From: Streptomyces ipomoeae 91-03
GTDB taxonomy: Bacteria > Actinomycetota > Actinomycetes > Streptomycetales > Streptomycetaceae
NCBI RefSeq assembly: GCF_000317595.1
Contig: NZ_AEJC01000297.1
Location: 1-60,034, forward strand
Length of the DNA: 60,034 nucleotides
Reading direction: 5' to 3'
Shown: piece by piece, positions 58,990 to 60,034 of the stretch
Position numbering within the stretch: the first letter of the stretch is position 1
How the letters are laid out: each line of letters starts with the position of its first letter
Program-made: the position numbers and the translations under genes
The notes under the pieces: generated by a model
Told to the model about the DNA's origin: nothing
The model's database searches: none
Seen by the model: only the letters and a program-made list of their open reading frames with translations

Positions 58990-59026
58990 CAGACGTGGTT
59001 CCTGGAGTGGTTCCTGGACGGGGTGA

Positions 59027-59125
59027 TCAGCGCTGGCCCTGGTACAGCTTCTTCACGGCCAGCCCGGTGAACGCGAGAACGCCGACGCAGACCAGGACCA
59101 GCAGGGCTTCGAAGAAGATCTCCAC
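59027..59125 (-). CDS. Small single-helix membrane protein
   Basis: A GTG at 59125 after GAGGAGC opens a 32-residue protein that is almost entirely one membrane helix with a basic end (MEIFFEALLVLVCVGVLAFT, then GLAVKKLYQGQR). The longer frame upstream is Arg/Gly-rich and not credible. The shape, ribosome site and stop just before the nitrobindin-like gene suggest a real conserved small protein. It is on the same strand as that gene, 37 bases ahead of it. Confidence 0.6.
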   Translation of the reverse strand: MEIFFEALLVLVCVGVLAFTGLAVKKLYQGQR

Positions 59126-59288
59126 GGGGTGCTCCTCGGATGAGCGGAGGGTCGGTACACAGACAGGGCCGGACCCCAGCTTACGCGGCCGGGCACCGGG
59201 CCGTTCCGCCAGGCTCCGGGTTCCGACGTCCCCCGTTCTGACTCCCACCATTCTGACTCCCCCCATTCCGACGACCTACCATTCGGGC

Positions 59289-59651
59289 ATGGCGAAGAAG
59301 CTCGTGATCAAGGTGACGGCGGGGGCCGATGCTCCGGAGCGGTGCTCGCAGGCGTTCACGGTGGCGGCGGTCGCCGTGGCCAGTGGGGTCGAGGTGTCGC
59401 TGTGGCTGACCGGGGAGTCCGCCTGGTTCGCGCTGCCGGGGCGGGCCGCCGAGTTCGAGCTGCCGCACGCCGCGCCGCTGCCCGATCTGATCGACTCGGT
59501 CCTCGCGGGCGGTCGGCTGACCCTGTGCACGCAGTGCGCCGCCCGCCGGGACATCACCGAGCAGGACGTCATCAAGGGCGTACGGATCGCCGGTGCGCAG
59601 GTGTTCGTACAGGAGGCGTTGGCGGACGACACGCAGGCGCTCGTCTACTGA
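59289..59651 (+). CDS. DsrE-family protein
   Basis: A 120-residue protein of the DsrE/TusD fold, linked to sulfur transfer. It starts MAKKLVIKVTAGADAPERCS and has AFTVAAVAVASGVEVSLWLTGES and LPDLIDSVLAGGRLTLCTQC with two close cysteines (CTQC), then DITEQDVIKGVRIAGAQVFV. The C-terminal Cys pair is at the position of the sulfur-binding Cys. The ATG at 59289 was chosen as the family start; the upstream frame is not protein-like. It stands divergent from the small membrane protein. Confidence 0.92.
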   Translation: MAKKLVIKVTAGADAPERCSQAFTVAAVAVASGVEVSLWLTGESAWFALPGRAAEFELPHAAPLPDLIDSVLAGGRLTLCTQCAARRDITEQDVIKGVRIAGAQVFVQEALADDTQALVY

Positions 59652-59720
59652 CGTACTGACGGCGGCAACCCACTGCTGACGACGGCCCATCGCTGACGGC
59701 AACCCACTGCTGACGACGGC
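59652..59720. repeat. Short tandem repeats between the DsrE and DUF3099 genes
   Basis: Two copies of GGCAACCCACTGCTGACGAC (near 59663 and 59698) with a CTGACGG-type unit between, in the 69-base gap of the convergent pair. Confidence 0.7.
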
Positions 59721-59981
59721 CTACTGTCGGCGCTTCTTGCCGTCCAGCTCGTCCCACCACTCGTCGGACTTGGGGTCGCCGGAGGGGTCGTCCCACCAGC
59801 GGTCCTCGGGGCCGCGTCGGTTGGCGATCATCGCGGCGAGCGGCGGGATGACCATGGCGACCACACACATGCCGACCGCGACCGGTACCGACCAGAGGCG
59901 TACGACGCCCCAGGCCAGGACGAAGAGGCCGATGCACGTGCCCATCATGGCGAAGTAGACGTGCCGCCGACGTGCGTACAT
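59721..59981 (-). CDS. DUF3099 family membrane protein
   Basis: An 86-residue protein with two membrane helices (HVYFAMMGTCIGLFVLAWGV and SVPVAVGMCVVAMVIPPLAA) and a polar, Trp-rich tail (GPEDRWWDDPSGDPKSDEWW). The tail, ending in DELDGKKRRQ, is the hallmark of this actinobacterial family. Function is unknown. Convergent with the DsrE gene; the start (ATG at 59981) is 54 bases from the window end. Confidence 0.92.
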   Translation of the reverse strand: MYARRRHVYFAMMGTCIGLFVLAWGVVRLWSVPVAVGMCVVAMVIPPLAAMIANRRGPEDRWWDDPSGDPKSDEWWDELDGKKRRQ

Positions 59982-60034
59982 ACATCCAGCGTAGGTCGCG
60001 GCACGGGTCGGCGAGGGTCGCAGACGGACCGGAG

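Overview
The window is a high-GC, densely coded actinobacterial chromosome segment, almost certainly Streptomyces. The evidence is codon use, GTG starts with GGAGG-type ribosome sites, a mycothiol glycosyltransferase (mshA), an RsiG c-di-GMP anti-sigma factor, ECF41 sigma, and DUF2516, DUF3099 and YbjN proteins. Two conserved core blocks flank a nested mobile region. No rRNA, tRNA or CRISPR array was seen.

Region 1 (1-12,500). The window opens inside a TnpB gene of an IS605/IS1341-type element that has split a CHRD-domain gene. Core genes follow: gpmA, an MFS exporter with an acidic repeat tail, a YbjN protein, mshA, a methyltransferase, a secreted NlpC/P60 endopeptidase, a receiver-PP2C phosphatase with a collagen-like linker, DUF2516, an HbhA-like protein, and an XRE regulator behind a perfect 13-bp-arm palindrome.

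Region 2 (12,523-31,387). This is a Tn7-like transposon with tnsA-tnsB-tnsC-tniQ overlapping in one operon. Its left end carries four 20-bp repeats spaced 20, 31 and 31 bp, and related repeats sit at the right end. Next to tniQ is the start of an unrecognised ORF, cut twice. The first cut is an inverted-repeat-bounded cassette (17,638-19,926) with a frameshifted pentapeptide-repeat membrane protein. The second is a complete Tn3-family transposon (20,060-31,088; perfect 38-bp inverted repeats; 5-bp duplication GGCTT). Removing the Tn3 element restores an open frame that ends inside the Tn7-like right end. The Tn3 element carries a CmtR-type metal operon (cmtR, CDF exporter, thioredoxin-like protein, methyltransferase, TusA-like protein), a decayed IS110 insertion, an integrase fragment, an HNH remnant, two small secreted proteins, a tyrosine recombinase beside a likely recombination site, and a tnpA split by an in-frame UGA.

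Region 3 (31,388-60,034). Core and semi-core genes resume. An oxidoreductase and its ECF41 sigma factor lie behind an ECF41-type promoter 28 bp from the transposon end. Then come a double-module Lrp regulator divergent from an AbgT transporter and an M20 peptidase (p-aminobenzoyl-glutamate use), a GNAT protein, a probable SUKH-4 protein, an F420-type reductase/hemerythrin fusion, TetR plus a HelD-like helicase, a double phosphotransferase, two paralogous GntR regulators with matching palindromes, an Eis-type acetyltransferase, rsiG, dtd, ygfZ and a Fur regulator. A three-gene operon encodes an Abi-like HEPN protein, an N6-adenine methylase and a single-TRD HsdS, with no restriction subunit in view; it is a candidate defence system. 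A nitrobindin-like protein, a DsrE protein and DUF3099 close the window.
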